Below, one piece after another: positions 1 through 9,219 of a DNA stretch of 64,000 nucleotides. Under the pieces are notes generated by a model. The model was not told where the DNA came from. It saw only the letters and a list, made by a program, of their open reading frames with translations, and made no database searches. Location: the NCBI GenBank assembly GCA_040754335.1, contig JBFMCV010000002.1, forward strand, positions 186,001 to 250,000, written 5' to 3'. Every line of letters begins with the position of its first letter. The first letter of the stretch is position 1. The stretch is from Thermodesulfobacteriota bacterium (GTDB taxonomy: Bacteria; Desulfobacterota_D; UBA1144; Nemesobacterales; UBA2774). The position numbers and the translations under genes were made by a program.

Positions 1-805
1 TGGGGACGTTGAGCTTCCTGAACATCTGCACGCCGCGCCTCACGTCTATGAGGGCCACGTCCTGTGGCGTCGTCACTATGAGGCCGCCGCTCAGCGGAGC
101 GGTCTGGACGAGGGACAGCTGCGCGTCGCCCGTGCCCGGAGGGAGGTCTATGACGAGGTAGTCAATGCCTGTCCACTCGACGTCCTCAATGAACTGCTTT
201 ATCGCGCCATGCACCATCGGCCCGCGCCAGATTACGGTCTCGTCCTCGCTGATCAGGAAACCGATCGACATGAGCTTCAGTCCATATTTTTCTAACGGTA
301 TTATTCTGTTCTGCTCCGTAGCGTGGGGTCTGTCCTTGACGCCCAGCATTATGGGCAGGCTGGGCCCCCAGATGTCGGCATCCATGAGCCCGACGCCCTT
401 CCTCTTCATGGCCATAGCCACGGCGAGGTTCACCGCGACTGTAGATTTCCCGACGCCGCCCTTGCCGCTCGCGACCGCTACGTAGTGCTTTATCGCCGGG
501 AGCTTCGACGGGGCTTCGGCTCTCGCGGGCCCCTGTCCGGGAGCGGGTTTCGGCTCTCTCGCGCCGATCTCTATATCGACGCCCGAGACGCCCGGGGTTT
601 CGAGTAAGGCGGTCCTCACGGACTCGCCTATCTCGGTTTCGAGCTTCTTGTCGGGCTTGGGCAGCAGGAGCGACACTGTCACTCGGCCGCCCTCGACTTT
701 CACGTCCCTGACTATTCCGAACGATACAATGTCTCTTGTGAATCCGGGGTACCTGACCTTCCTGAGGACGCTCCGGATCCCCTCCTGTGTGATTTCCGTT
801 GAGAT
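1..805 (-). CDS. mrp: Mrp/NBP35-family iron-sulfur carrier ATPase (partial, runs off the left edge)
   Basis: P-loop ATPase that carries and delivers Fe-S clusters in the cytoplasm. The visible 268 residues show an N-terminal DUF59-like domain (about 1-85), a linker, then the deviant Walker A SGKGGVGKST (about 113-122), MDADIWGPSLP and DLPPGTGDAQLS, all typical of Mrp. The C-terminal part with the CxxC lies outside the window. No ATG, GTG or TTG fits the start. The best candidate is ATC at 805-803, with GGAG 8 nt upstream, giving an N-terminus (ISTEIT...) of the usual Mrp length. It lies 30 bp downstream of the SufT-like gene and is probably co-transcribed with it. Identity is sure; the start codon is inferred. 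Confidence 0.93.
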   Translation of the reverse strand, partial: MSTEITQEGIRSVLRKVRYPGFTRDIVSFGIVRDVKVEGGRVTVSLLLPKPDKKLETEIGESVRTALLETPGVSGVDIEIGAREPKPAPGQGPARAEAPSKLPAIKHYVAVASGKGGVGKSTVAVNLAVAMAMKRKGVGLMDADIWGPSLPIMLGVKDRPHATEQNRIIPLEKYGLKLMSIGFLISEDETVIWRGPMVHGAIKQFIEDVEWTGIDYLVIDLPPGTGDAQLSLVQTAPLSGGLIVTTPQDVALIDVRRGVQMFRKLNVP

Positions 806-835
806 GGTTATTTCTCCTTATCTGACGGCAGCGGC

Positions 836-1246
836 TTATGCGATCCCGAGTTTTTCCTTGGCGTGCTCCGACATCATGTCGGGGTTCCAGGGCGGGTCCC
901 ATACGACTTCGACGAGCACGTTGTTAGCGCCTATCTCCCTTACGGCCGCCTCCGCCTGCTGGGCTATCATCGCGCCCATGCCGCAGCCGGGGGTCGTGAG
1001 GGACATCTTTATGCTCACGTTATTCCCGGAGGAAATCTTCACGTCGTATATGAGTCCAAGGTCGACGATGCTCACCGGAATCTCCGGGTCGTACACGTTC
1101 TGGAGCGCGTTGTAGACGTCCTCTTCCGTGAGGACTACACCGCTCGTCGCCGCTTCCGGTTTATCGAATTTGGTCAGCGTGACGCCTTTTTCAGCCGCGC
1201 CCGCCGGTTCTTCTTTCTTTATGCCTATGACTTTCTTGAATCCCAT
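836..1246 (-). CDS. SufT/MIP18-like DUF59 Fe-S assembly protein
   Basis: 136-residue cytoplasmic protein of the DUF59 (MIP18/PaaD/SufT) family, which helps mature Fe-S proteins. Family marks are YDPEIPVSIVDLGLIYDV, the TTPGCGMG cysteine loop and the C-terminal WDPPWNPDMMSE segment. The frame stays open upstream to 1408, but the ATG at 1246 has a strong GGGGGAGG Shine-Dalgarno and gives MGFKKVIGIKK, so I use it. A lysine- and alanine-rich lead of about 35 residues precedes the domain. The neighbouring mrp on the same strand supports a role in cluster assembly. Confidence 0.85.
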   Translation of the reverse strand: MGFKKVIGIKKEEPAGAAEKGVTLTKFDKPEAATSGVVLTEEDVYNALQNVYDPEIPVSIVDLGLIYDVKISSGNNVSIKMSLTTPGCGMGAMIAQQAEAAVREIGANNVLVEVVWDPPWNPDMMSEHAKEKLGIA

Positions 1247-1574
1247 GGTCTGCCTCCCCCGTCCGGTCTTTATATACGGAACATACGGACGGTTGCATCC
1301 GTTTATCGTCGATCGTCTTTCAAGCTTTATTATACCGTACGAGGCCCATTCCCGGTAATCGCCGCCGGGACCGGGCAAGAATCTAACATCCGGGCTTGAG
1401 AGGGTCAAATTTTCATTAAGATTCTGTCATTCCCTTCCCCCTTGAGGGACGGTTCTAAGCGCGCGCAAGAACCGGTCGTATCTACAACGAAGCTGATATA
1501 GCCAATTAACTTCTGCTTCAGTGCCGCCTAAACCAAATTAGGGTAGGGTGAGGGTGTACATTAAAATAAATCCA
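1247..1574. other. Intergenic, sufT-like promoter region
   Basis: No convincing gene. The reading frame of the SufT-like gene stays open for 54 more codons but lacks a family match. The stretch should carry the promoter of the sufT-like/mrp pair and the 3' end of the dps transcript; I saw no clear terminator. Confidence 0.4.
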
Positions 1575-2045
1575 TCACTCCAGATACGACCTCAGCATCC
1601 AGGCCATCTTCTCGTGCGTCTCCATGAGCCCGGTGAGATAATCGCTCGTCCCCATGTCGTTGTACTTCTCGTCGCAGGCGCGGAGGTCCTTCCTGAGCTT
1701 CTTTATAATGCTCTCGTGGTCATGCAGGAGAGAGCGCACCATGTGCTGGGCGTCCGTCCCCTTGGTCGTGTCCTCTTCGAGGGTCTTATGGTCGAGCATC
1801 TCCTGGAGCGAGCCGAGCGCGTGTCCGCCCACTGTCCTCGCCCTCTCGGCGACGTCGTCCACTATCCCTTCGAGCGCCGTGTACTGGGCCTCGAAGAACT
1901 TGTGGAGGTCGTTGAACTGCATCCCGGTCACGTTCCAGTGGTAGCCCCTCGTTTTCGTATATAGCACGTATTCGTCGGCCAAGACCCTGCTTAGAATCTT
2001 CACTACCTGAGCGCTCTGCTTTTCGTCTATTCCGATGTCGGTCAT
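1575..2045 (-). CDS. dps: Dps-family DNA-binding ferritin
   Basis: Dps mini-ferritin of 156 residues, which oxidises and stores iron using peroxide and protects DNA. The ferroxidase signature GYHWNVTGMQFNDLHKFFE is intact (His, Asp, His/Glu ligands at the dimer interface), followed by the helix with ERARTVGGHALGS. The frame extends upstream to 2108, but the ATG at 2045 has AGGAGG upstream and gives a normal Dps N-terminus. It is transcribed away from a PerR-type gene across a region with a Fur/PerR-like box, so peroxide- or iron-responsive control is likely. Confidence 0.93.
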   Translation of the reverse strand: MTDIGIDEKQSAQVVKILSRVLADEYVLYTKTRGYHWNVTGMQFNDLHKFFEAQYTALEGIVDDVAERARTVGGHALGSLQEMLDHKTLEEDTTKGTDAQHMVRSLLHDHESIIKKLRKDLRACDEKYNDMGTSDYLTGLMETHEKMAWMLRSYLE

Positions 2046-2073
2046 GATTTTCAAAGCCTCCTTTTTGATCTCT

Positions 2074-2116
2074 TGATAATAGCATAACAGAGTGATAATA
2101 TATATCAAGTGATAAT
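2074..2116. promoter_or_regulatory. Fur/PerR-type operator cluster between dps and perR
   Basis: Three copies of TGATAAT occur at 2074-2080, 2093-2099 and 2110-2116. The middle one forms a near-palindrome TGATAATATATATCA (2093-2107), close to the 7-1-7 Fur/PerR consensus. It lies just upstream of the dps start and between the two divergent genes, so one regulator could control both. Confidence 0.65.
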
Positions 2117-2170
2117 TCTTCTTAACTGGAAAATATAATCATTTACAAAGGTGGTCTATGCGGGTAAACT

Positions 2171-2614
2171 ATGAAAATCGTGAGAGACAGAGCGATTAAA
2201 CTAGAAAAATTAATGGCAAAGAGCAGGGAAAAGGGGCTTAAGCTCACCCCCCAGAGGATGGCGATATTCGACATCCTGGCTGAAGACGACCGCCACATGA
2301 CAGCGGACGAGATATATCAGAAGGCCAGGGTCGAGTACCCCATGCTCTCCCCCGCGACCGTCTACCGGAACATGGAGCAGCTGGTCGAAGCCGGGCTGCT
2401 GACGCACCTCGACCTCGGAGGCCCCTCCACGAGGTACGACACCAACCTGGAGGAGCACCACCACTTCGTCTGCGAGAAATGCGGCAAGGTCACGGACGTC
2501 TATCTCAAGGACATCCGTTACGAGCTCGACCCCGAGAAATCCGACCTATCCGACGCCCGCATCGACTCCCCGCAGCTCTACCTGCATGGGGTGTGCGCGG
2601 AGTGCGGGACTTGA
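2171..2614 (+). CDS. perR: Fur/PerR-family transcriptional regulator
   Basis: 147 residues of the Fur superfamily. A winged helix (LTPQRMAIFDIL...LSPATVYRNMEQLVEAGLL) is followed by the metal-binding dimerisation domain with the HHHFVCEKCGKV segment, and a second CxxC (GVCAECGT) ends the protein; together these form the structural zinc site. The divergent dps partner suggests a PerR-type peroxide sensor rather than a general Fur, but sequence alone does not settle that. Autoregulation through the shared box is likely. Confidence 0.85.
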   Translation: MKIVRDRAIKLEKLMAKSREKGLKLTPQRMAIFDILAEDDRHMTADEIYQKARVEYPMLSPATVYRNMEQLVEAGLLTHLDLGGPSTRYDTNLEEHHHFVCEKCGKVTDVYLKDIRYELDPEKSDLSDARIDSPQLYLHGVCAECGT

Positions 2615-2694
2615 TTCTAACCAAAATTAACTCTAAGCTTTTTTAATTTTCGAAAGTTAGGGTTGAGAAAATAAAGCGATTTCAATGAATAGTT

Positions 2695-3717
2695 ATGGCA
2701 TTATTAAAATTGCCTCATATAGGCAAGTTAGAGAATAATATTTTTATACGAACTGACAACCCATTGAAAGAAATATGGGAACATATCCTTTTATTGGGCG
2801 ACTTTCATTTTCTTTCTAAGAGATGGGAAAATCAATCCACGGAAACAATTACAACTGTCTCAACTAGTATCAAACAGGCACATGAATATTTCATAGCAAG
2901 TAAAAGTGCAACTTTGCTCACGAGACCTTTATTGATTTATTATTGCTTTATATGTTTAGCCAAAGCTGTGCTTTACCTCACAGAAAATAAGCCTCATGAT
3001 CTTCATGGATTAGGTCAACCCGAAGTCTCAGAATCACTTTTAGATGTTAGTGTAACGTTAAAGAGTAAAGGTATATTTCCTTGCTTGGCAGAATATTTGG
3101 GATATAAATATAAATCTGGTCAACAAATATCAATTGAACAATTTGTAGTTAATGTTATTGAATTAATAGAATCTTATGAACGATATTACAATAAATCTGG
3201 ACTCGTAATCACTCCAAAAGTGGAAGTATTCTTGGATGGGGACATAAATATATTTTTTGAATCGTCTTTATTCGGTAACAAAAGTAGTGAAGATTTTAGA
3301 GCTTTATTAGAGCGGAACACTAATTTATTTGATGACTTTCAGGAAGTTGAGAATGAAACGGGTATTGAGCTAAATATAAGAAATCCAATACCCAAAGATC
3401 GTCTTAATATCGATGGTGCAGCTTTAATGAAAAAGCATTTTAGTCATAGTGTATATCCTGATTCGCGATATTACCTGAATTTACATGATGAGGATATTAG
3501 GGTTCCCTCAACATTAGCCTATTTGGGAATCATGTTCACCTTGGGCTCGATTGTACGGTACTACCCTAAAGAGATAGATCGATTTCTTAGTGATAAAAAC
3601 ACATCTAATATTTGGTTTATCCAACAGCTTTGTGATTGTGCTGAAAGAGTTTTTCCAAACCTGATGCTTAATCATTATTACAATACAAATTTTATATTTG
3701 CAGCAAGCTCTTGGTAA
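2695..3717 (+). CDS. YaaC-like protein
   Basis: 340-residue protein with the helical N-terminal pattern of the YaaC family (TRPLLIYYCFICLAKAVLYL), whose function is unknown. No signal peptide or catalytic motif is evident. The gene is strikingly AT-rich against GC-rich neighbours on both sides, so it was probably acquired recently. The ATG at 2695 gives a plausible N-terminus, though no strong ribosome site is visible. It stands alone between perR and a HigA-like gene. Confidence 0.6.
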   Translation: MALLKLPHIGKLENNIFIRTDNPLKEIWEHILLLGDFHFLSKRWENQSTETITTVSTSIKQAHEYFIASKSATLLTRPLLIYYCFICLAKAVLYLTENKPHDLHGLGQPEVSESLLDVSVTLKSKGIFPCLAEYLGYKYKSGQQISIEQFVVNVIELIESYERYYNKSGLVITPKVEVFLDGDINIFFESSLFGNKSSEDFRALLERNTNLFDDFQEVENETGIELNIRNPIPKDRLNIDGAALMKKHFSHSVYPDSRYYLNLHDEDIRVPSTLAYLGIMFTLGSIVRYYPKEIDRFLSDKNTSNIWFIQQLCDCAERVFPNLMLNHYYNTNFIFAASSW

Positions 3718-3785
3718 TAGATGTCATATGAAACTAAAAGCAATTATAAAAGTTTTTTTGTCGTTATATCATAGGAGCCAAAACA

Positions 3786-4076
3786 ATGCGTATGTATAAC
3801 CCGCCGCATCCAGGTGCCTTTCTAAAAGAGGAAGTTATAGATCCCTTCAAGCTGACCGTTACGACTGCATCTAAAATACTCGGTGTGACCAGGCCGGCAT
3901 TATCCAGACTTCTAAACGGCAGGGCATCGCTTTCGCCTGAAATGGCCTTACGCTTTGAAAAGGCTTTCGGCCTCAAGATGGATACATTGCTTAGAATGCA
4001 GACTTCCTATGACATAGCCCAGGCCAGAAAAGCCGCCAATAAAATCAAAGTAGAGCGCTATCGGGTTCGAGCCTGA
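3786..4076 (+). CDS. HigA-family antitoxin / XRE regulator without visible toxin
   Basis: 96 residues with the HigA signature: PPHPGAFLKEEVIDP at the N-terminus, an XRE helix-turn-helix (ASKILGVTRPALSRLLNGRASLSPEMALRFEKAFG) and a short C-terminal helix. HigA proteins repress their operon and neutralise a HigB-type RNase. No HigB-like gene lies upstream or downstream: the upstream neighbour is the YaaC-like gene and the downstream one is a convergent hydrolase 3 bp away. It is either an orphan regulator or has an unrelated partner. Ribosome site AGGAG about 6-9 nt before ATG. Confidence 0.8.
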   Translation: MRMYNPPHPGAFLKEEVIDPFKLTVTTASKILGVTRPALSRLLNGRASLSPEMALRFEKAFGLKMDTLLRMQTSYDIAQARKAANKIKVERYRVRA

Positions 4077-4079
4077 ATC

Positions 4080-4886
4080 CTACCCCGTATGCTTCACCAG
4101 AAAGTCCATCGTCTTCTTGTTGAACTCCTCGACGTTCTCGTAAAGCCCGGCGTGGGCGCAGTCCTTGAATACTATCAGCTCCGTGTTCTTGATGTTCTTC
4201 GTCATACGGTCGGCGAAGCGGGTCGAGCACACCATGTCGTACTCGCCGAAGGTTATCAGCGTAGGCGCTTTTATCTTGCCCAGCTGCGCCTCGCAGTCGT
4301 GCGCGAGCACCGCGCCGCTCTGTCTCATAAACGCTTCCACGGGCTGAGCGGGCCTGCTCCTCACGAAGTCGGAAAGCGCCTTTATGTATTCGGGCTTGGA
4401 TGCATAAAGCATTGGCGTGAAACACCAGGGGAATATGCCGAGTATGACGGCCTCCGCCACGCTGCCTAGAGCTTTCGCCGTCACGCGCCAGCCTTCGACC
4501 ACTGTCTGGAGGAACGGGTCCGACTTCGTCCACCCGCTGTGGAGAGATAGCGACTTCACCTTGGCCGGATATTTCGCGGCGAGCCACATCGCCGTCGCCG
4601 CTCCCAGAGATACCCCCATCACGTGCGCGGTCTTTATACCCAGTTCGTCCATGAAGGCGGCCACGTCGTCGGCGAATAGCTCCATAGAGTACGTCCCTTC
4701 GGGCTTGTCTGTTTCTCCCGCGCCTCTAGGGTCGAGCGATATACACTCGAAGCTCTTTCCGTACTCGGGCGTCTGGAAGGCGTAGCAGGCGTTGTCGGCG
4801 CTCAGATAAGGGATCATTATCAAAGGCTCTCCCTGTCCCGTCTTCTCGTAATTGATGTTGATACCGTTGGCTTTTACTTTAGGCAT
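4080..4886 (-). CDS. Alpha/beta-hydrolase
   Basis: 268-residue cytoplasmic alpha/beta hydrolase. The nucleophile elbow is GVSLG (Ser93), the acid Asp217 in GEYD and the base His245 in DCAHAG, so the triad is complete. The oxyanion-hole region reads MIPYLS instead of the usual HG motif. The substrate cannot be told. It is most like 3-oxoadipate enol-lactonase/esterase-type members. It is convergent with the HigA gene, and the promoter lies in the AT-rich gap to the right, near a small GGACT-ACA-AGTCC dyad (4931-4943). Confidence 0.8.
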   Translation of the reverse strand: MPKVKANGININYEKTGQGEPLIMIPYLSADNACYAFQTPEYGKSFECISLDPRGAGETDKPEGTYSMELFADDVAAFMDELGIKTAHVMGVSLGAATAMWLAAKYPAKVKSLSLHSGWTKSDPFLQTVVEGWRVTAKALGSVAEAVILGIFPWCFTPMLYASKPEYIKALSDFVRSRPAQPVEAFMRQSGAVLAHDCEAQLGKIKAPTLITFGEYDMVCSTRFADRMTKNIKNTELIVFKDCAHAGLYENVEEFNKKTMDFLVKHTG

Positions 4887-5199
4887 TTAATTTCCCCCCT
4901 GTTCGTGTAATTAAATGAAAAAATAAATACGGACTACAAGTCCATACTATCACATTTGGAGTTACAAAGGTATAGGCTAAAAGCGGCACGGAATAAATAA
5001 TTCAGCACGCGCCATGACATACTGGGCGGACTTTGTGAGGACTTGCGGCGGCGGCCTTCCGGAGCTCCCTCCGGCTTCTGCAATCGGTCGTATCTGAATC
5101 CCTCCGTCCGGTATGCAATCTAAAATGTATTATATAGATAGGCTTCGGACGACTCATGATCGCGAGTTTCCGGCAAATGAACCTGGGAGAGAATAAATA
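4887..5199. other. Divergent promoter region, no gene seen
   Basis: AT-rich gap between two divergent genes. It holds a short inverted repeat GGACT-ACA-AGTCC (4931-4943) about 45 bp upstream of the hydrolase. No coding sequence or RNA structure was recognised. Confidence 0.4.
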
Positions 5200-5784
5200 A
5201 TGTCTGGCAGGCTGATAATGACCGCTAAGGTGGCCGATACGGAGAGGTGCCTGGCCGTACTGACGCTGGCTTTCGGAAGCGATCCGGCGGCGCGCTGGAC
5301 GTGGCCCGATCAGAGGCAGTACCTGGAGGCGTTCCCGCGCTTTGCGCTCGCTTTCGGAGGAGCGGCTATCGGCCTCGGGACCGCTCACTATTACGAGGGC
5401 TTCGCGGGAGTGGCACTATGGCTGCCGCCGGGCGCTGTGCCGGACGAGGAATCCCTCATGAATGTATTTCAGGAGACAGTTGACGGTTACAGGAGAGATA
5501 CTGTCTACTCGGTGATGGAGCAAATGGAAACATATCATCCCACGGAGCCTCACTGGCATCTGCCGCTCATCGGGGTCGATCCGGCGATGCAGGGCCGTGG
5601 GATCGGCTCGGTGCTCCAGCGTCACGTCCTCGACATCTGCGACAGGGAAGAAACACTTGCCTACCTCGAGGCTACGAGTGCGAGGAGTGTCCGGTTATAC
5701 GAGCGGCTGGGGTTTGAACCCCTCGGCACGATTCAGGCGGGAGATTCCCCTCCTATCGTTCCGATGCTGAGAAGGCCGCGGTAG
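5200..5784 (+). CDS. GNAT-family N-acetyltransferase
   Basis: 194 residues of the GNAT fold. The acetyl-CoA loop is GVDPAMQGRGIGS and the late motif is YLEATSARSVRLYERLGFEP, both diagnostic. The N-terminus (ADTERCLAVLTLAFGSDP) is typical of GNATs that act on small molecules. The acceptor is unknown. GGGAGAG precedes the ATG at 5200. Convergent with purK, 24 bp away. Confidence 0.85.
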   Translation: MSGRLIMTAKVADTERCLAVLTLAFGSDPAARWTWPDQRQYLEAFPRFALAFGGAAIGLGTAHYYEGFAGVALWLPPGAVPDEESLMNVFQETVDGYRRDTVYSVMEQMETYHPTEPHWHLPLIGVDPAMQGRGIGSVLQRHVLDICDREETLAYLEATSARSVRLYERLGFEPLGTIQAGDSPPIVPMLRRPR

Positions 5785-5808
5785 CGCGCTTTCACACTGC
5801 ACGGATTT

Positions 5809-6900
5809 TCAGCGTTTTTTCTTGCGGGGAGCGGTCAGCGGCTTCAAAATCGTCACGTGCCCCATCTTCCGGCCGTCCTTTATCTCCGATTTCCCGTAGA
5901 GGTGGACGCAGGCGTTCCCGGTTTTGTACCATTTTGCTGCCTTTGTCACGTCATTGCCGAGGAGGTTTATCATCTCGGCGTCCGAATGCCTGCCTGGCTC
6001 GCCCACGGGCAGTCCGCACACGGTGCGCACGTGCTGCTCGAACTGCGAGCAGGCGCATGCGTCTATAGTCCAGTGCCCGGAGTTGTGAGTGCGGGGCGCG
6101 ATCTCGTTGGCCAGTATCCCGCCCTGCTTCGTGACGAACATCTCCAGAGCGAGCACCCCTCTAAGCCCGACCGAGTCCGCCAACAGGCGCGCCGCATCGA
6201 GCGCGCGTCCGGCCGTGCGCGCGGGTACAGGGGCCGGCGCCACGCTCCGGGATAGTATGTGGCGCTTATGCTCGTTAAGCACGGGACCGTAGAGGGCGCT
6301 CTTCCCGTGCTTGTCGCGCGCGATTATCACGGAGACCTCGCACGTGAAATCTACCGCCTCTTCGAGTATAAGCTCGCTCGAGTCGAGCTTGCTCCAGCTC
6401 TTCCCGGGGTCGTCTTTCAGTTTATGGACAAGCTGTCCCTTGCCGTCGTATCCGAGCCTCGCGGTCTTTAGCACGAACCTGTCTCCGCCTATCCCGCTCA
6501 CGGCAAGCTCAATGTCCCGCGGACTCCGGACGGGTGCCCACTTCGCCGTAGGGATGCCTATGTCGTTCAGGTACTTCTTCTCCGTGATGCGGTTCTGGGA
6601 GATTTCGAGAAGCCTGTCGTTAGGATAGACGGGACGGAACTTCTGTAAGTAGCGAACGGTCTCGACCGGGATGTTCTCGAACTCGTAGGATACGATGTCG
6701 ACGCTCTCTGCGAATTTTTTTAGCTTCTTCTTGTCGCCGTATTCGCCGACGAACGTCTTTGCCGCTACCTGAGAAGCGGGGCTGCCCTCATCAAAGGTGT
6801 ATATGTGCGTCTTGATGCCGAGCCTCGCGGCAGCCAGAGCGCTCATGCGGCCTAATTGTCCGCCGCCCAGTATGCCTAATGTCATAGTTCTGGATTTCAT
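5809..6900 (-). CDS. purK: 5-(carboxyamino)imidazole ribonucleotide synthase PurK
   Basis: ATP-grasp enzyme of purine synthesis that makes N5-CAIR from AIR, ATP and bicarbonate. Residues 8-16 (LGILGGGQLGRM) form the N-terminal glycine loop. SYEFENIPVE, KTARLGYDGKGQ and NEIAPRTHNSGHWTID are PurK signatures. Length 363 is normal. purE follows 10 bp upstream on the same strand, so the two are an operon. The last residues (PRKKKR) are basic. Confidence 0.95.
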   Translation of the reverse strand: MKSRTMTLGILGGGQLGRMSALAAARLGIKTHIYTFDEGSPASQVAAKTFVGEYGDKKKLKKFAESVDIVSYEFENIPVETVRYLQKFRPVYPNDRLLEISQNRITEKKYLNDIGIPTAKWAPVRSPRDIELAVSGIGGDRFVLKTARLGYDGKGQLVHKLKDDPGKSWSKLDSSELILEEAVDFTCEVSVIIARDKHGKSALYGPVLNEHKRHILSRSVAPAPVPARTAGRALDAARLLADSVGLRGVLALEMFVTKQGGILANEIAPRTHNSGHWTIDACACSQFEQHVRTVCGLPVGEPGRHSDAEMINLLGNDVTKAAKWYKTGNACVHLYGKSEIKDGRKMGHVTILKPLTAPRKKKR

Positions 6901-6909
6901 CCGGTTATT

Positions 6910-7407
6910 TCAACGCCTGGGTTTTACGGCGACGCCCGCCGTCTGTTTCTTGCGGAACGCATCGAGCCTGGCCGCGACCTTTTCATCAGATATCGAAAGT
7001 ATAGCCGCCGCGAGAAGGGCCGCGTTCTTCGCCCCTGCCGTGCCTATAGCGAGCGTGCCGACGGGTATGCCTGCCGGCATCTGCGCTATGGAGAGGAGGC
7101 TGTCTATTCCTTTTAGAGTCCTGCTCTCGACGGGCACTCCCAGTACGGGGAGCGACGTCATGCTGGCCGCCATGCCCGGAAGGTGCGCCGCTCCGCCCGC
7201 ACCGGCGATTATAATTTTCAGCCCCCGCTCCCGCGCGGACTTCGCGTACTCATACAGGCGGTCAGGCGTCCTGTGCGCCGATACTATCCTTGTTTCGTGG
7301 GGTATCTTAAGGGCGTCCAACGTCTCGGCGGCGTTCTTCATCGTCTCCCAGTCCGACTGGGATCCCATTATGATGCCGACTGTGGGCTTCTTTGATGAAG
7401 GTGCCAT
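6910..7407 (-). CDS. purE: N5-CAIR mutase PurE
   Basis: Class I PurE, 165 residues, converting N5-CAIR to CAIR. Signatures: [26 protein letters not shown] (catalytic His in SAHR), [14 protein letters not shown] and [18 protein letters not shown]. The frame is open upstream to 7629, but those 74 extra residues have no PurE counterpart. The ATG at 7407 gives the usual start, with a weak AAGAG ribosome site. Operon with purK. Confidence 0.93.
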   Translation of the reverse strand: MAPSSKKPTVGIIMGSQSDWETMKNAAETLDALKIPHETRIVSAHRTPDRLYEYAKSARERGLKIIIAGAGGAAHLPGMAASMTSLPVLGVPVESRTLKGIDSLLSIAQMPAGIPVGTLAIGTAGAKNAALLAAAILSISDEKVAARLDAFRKKQTAGVAVKPRR

Positions 7408-7635
7408 CTCTTTTATGCTGGCCGCGGTGCAGAGTGGTTCCGGTGCTGAATTAATGAACTCCGGCCAATGCGTTTCTATCTGTGCATTCGTTATGACCGC
7501 CGCTCTTGGGTGTTTATTATTATGGAAAATGCCCTCCAAAGTCAAATCCCGACTCCTTGAAACGTCCCCCGCCTCAAGTATATTTAATGCCCTGTAATCG
7601 GCTTCTGCATCTTCATAACGAGGAATCATCCATAA

Positions 7636-9219
7636 ATGGAATCATTGCTGGGCGGAAATCTCTCTCTCGTCATATTTTTCCCTCTCCTGGGTATACCGCT
7701 CGTCGTGCTCCTCTCCTACATATATAAGGGCTCCGATAAGGAGATGAAGATAGCAACCCTCGCAGTGACCCTCGTCGAGTTCGTCCTCTCGATACCGCTC
7801 TTCACATCTTTCGCGGGCGGGGTCGCCGGTATGCAGTTCGAGACCAAGATACCCTGGATTGCGAACCTCGGGATCAGCTACCACGTGGGTCTCGACGGCA
7901 TAAGCCTCTTCCTCGTGCTGCTCACGACTTTCATAATGCCCATCACGGTGCTGAGCTCGTGGCACACGATCCACAAGGGCATGAGAGAATTCCTCATACT
8001 TATGCTCATTCTCGAGACCGCCCTCATCGGCACGTTCGCCGCCCTCGACATGATCCTCTTTTTCGTGTTCTGGGAGGCCGTGCTCATACCGATGTACTTC
8101 ATAATAGGCATATGGGGGACGGAGAGGAGGATATACGCCGCCGTGAAGTTCTTCCTCTACACGGCGTTCGGAAGCGCACTCATGCTGATAGCGATACTAT
8201 ATCTCTTCTTCGAGCACATAAAGCAGTTCGGTGCGCCTTCCATGGACGTGCTCGATTTCTACAAGCTCACGGTCCCGTTCCACGGAATACTGAGCCCCCA
8301 GGGCCTGGCATTCCTCGCGTTCTTCCTCGCGTTCGCCATCAAAGTGCCGCTCTTCCCGTTCCACACGTGGCTCCCTGACGCGCACGTGGAGGCCCCTACG
8401 GCGGGAAGCGTGATACTAGCGGGCGTGCTGCTGAAAATGGGCACCTACGGCTTCGTCCGGTTCCTCATGCCTCTTTTCCCGCAGGCGACGGAGCAGTATC
8501 TGCCGATACTCATCGCGATAGCCATAATCGGCATCATATACGGCGCGTTCGTCGCGTTCGCGCAGAAAGACCTGAAAAAGCTAGTCGCCTATTCGAGCGT
8601 GAGCCACCTCGGGATGGTGATGCTCGGCATATTCGTGCTCAACATACAGGGCATCGAGGGCGGCATATACCAGATGATAAACCACGGGCTCTCGACAGGG
8701 GCGCTCTTCCTCATAGTCGGCATGATATACGAGAGGAGGCACACGAAGAAGATAGCTGAGTTCGGAGGGGTCGCGAAGGCGATGCCCGTGTTCGCCGCGT
8801 TCTTCATGCTTGCGACGCTCTCTTCGATCGGGCTCCCGCTGCTAAACGGGTTCGTGGGGGAGTTCCTGATACTGTTGGGCGCTTTCGAGTTCAACTACGT
8901 CTACGCGGTGCTTGGAGCTACAGGCATCATTCTCGGCGCCGTTTACATGCTGATGGCATACCAGAAGGTCATGTTCGGCCCGCTCGACAAACCTGAGAAC
9001 AAGGCGCTCCACGATATAAACCTGAGGGAGATACTCGTGCTCCTGCCTATCGCGGTGATGATGTTCGTAATGGGCGTTTTCCCGAAGCCTTTTCTTTCCA
9101 AAATGGAGCCTTCCGTGGAAGCTTTGCTCGAAAGCAAGTTCCCTAATACTGCCGTCGTCAGGAAGCTCGGAGACGAACGTCCCCGAGAGGCTCAGTCTTC
9201 TCCAGAATCTCCCGAATAA
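7636..9219 (+). CDS. nuoM: NADH-quinone oxidoreductase subunit M (solitary)
   Basis: 527-residue polytopic membrane protein of complex I, one of the three antiporter-like proton-pumping subunits. Diagnostic stretches are [17 protein letters not shown] (key Glu), [33 protein letters not shown] and the late [11 protein letters not shown]. No other nuo gene adjoins it: purE is divergent on the left and moxR convergent on the right, so this is either a displaced complex I gene or a subunit of a separate complex. Its last 62 bp overlap the 3' end of moxR on the other strand. Confidence 0.93.
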   Translation: MESLLGGNLSLVIFFPLLGIPLVVLLSYIYKGSDKEMKIATLAVTLVEFVLSIPLFTSFAGGVAGMQFETKIPWIANLGISYHVGLDGISLFLVLLTTFIMPITVLSSWHTIHKGMREFLILMLILETALIGTFAALDMILFFVFWEAVLIPMYFIIGIWGTERRIYAAVKFFLYTAFGSALMLIAILYLFFEHIKQFGAPSMDVLDFYKLTVPFHGILSPQGLAFLAFFLAFAIKVPLFPFHTWLPDAHVEAPTAGSVILAGVLLKMGTYGFVRFLMPLFPQATEQYLPILIAIAIIGIIYGAFVAFAQKDLKKLVAYSSVSHLGMVMLGIFVLNIQGIEGGIYQMINHGLSTGALFLIVGMIYERRHTKKIAEFGGVAKAMPVFAAFFMLATLSSIGLPLLNGFVGEFLILLGAFEFNYVYAVLGATGIILGAVYMLMAYQKVMFGPLDKPENKALHDINLREILVLLPIAVMMFVMGVFPKPFLSKMEPSVEALLESKFPNTAVVRKLGDERPREAQSSPESPE

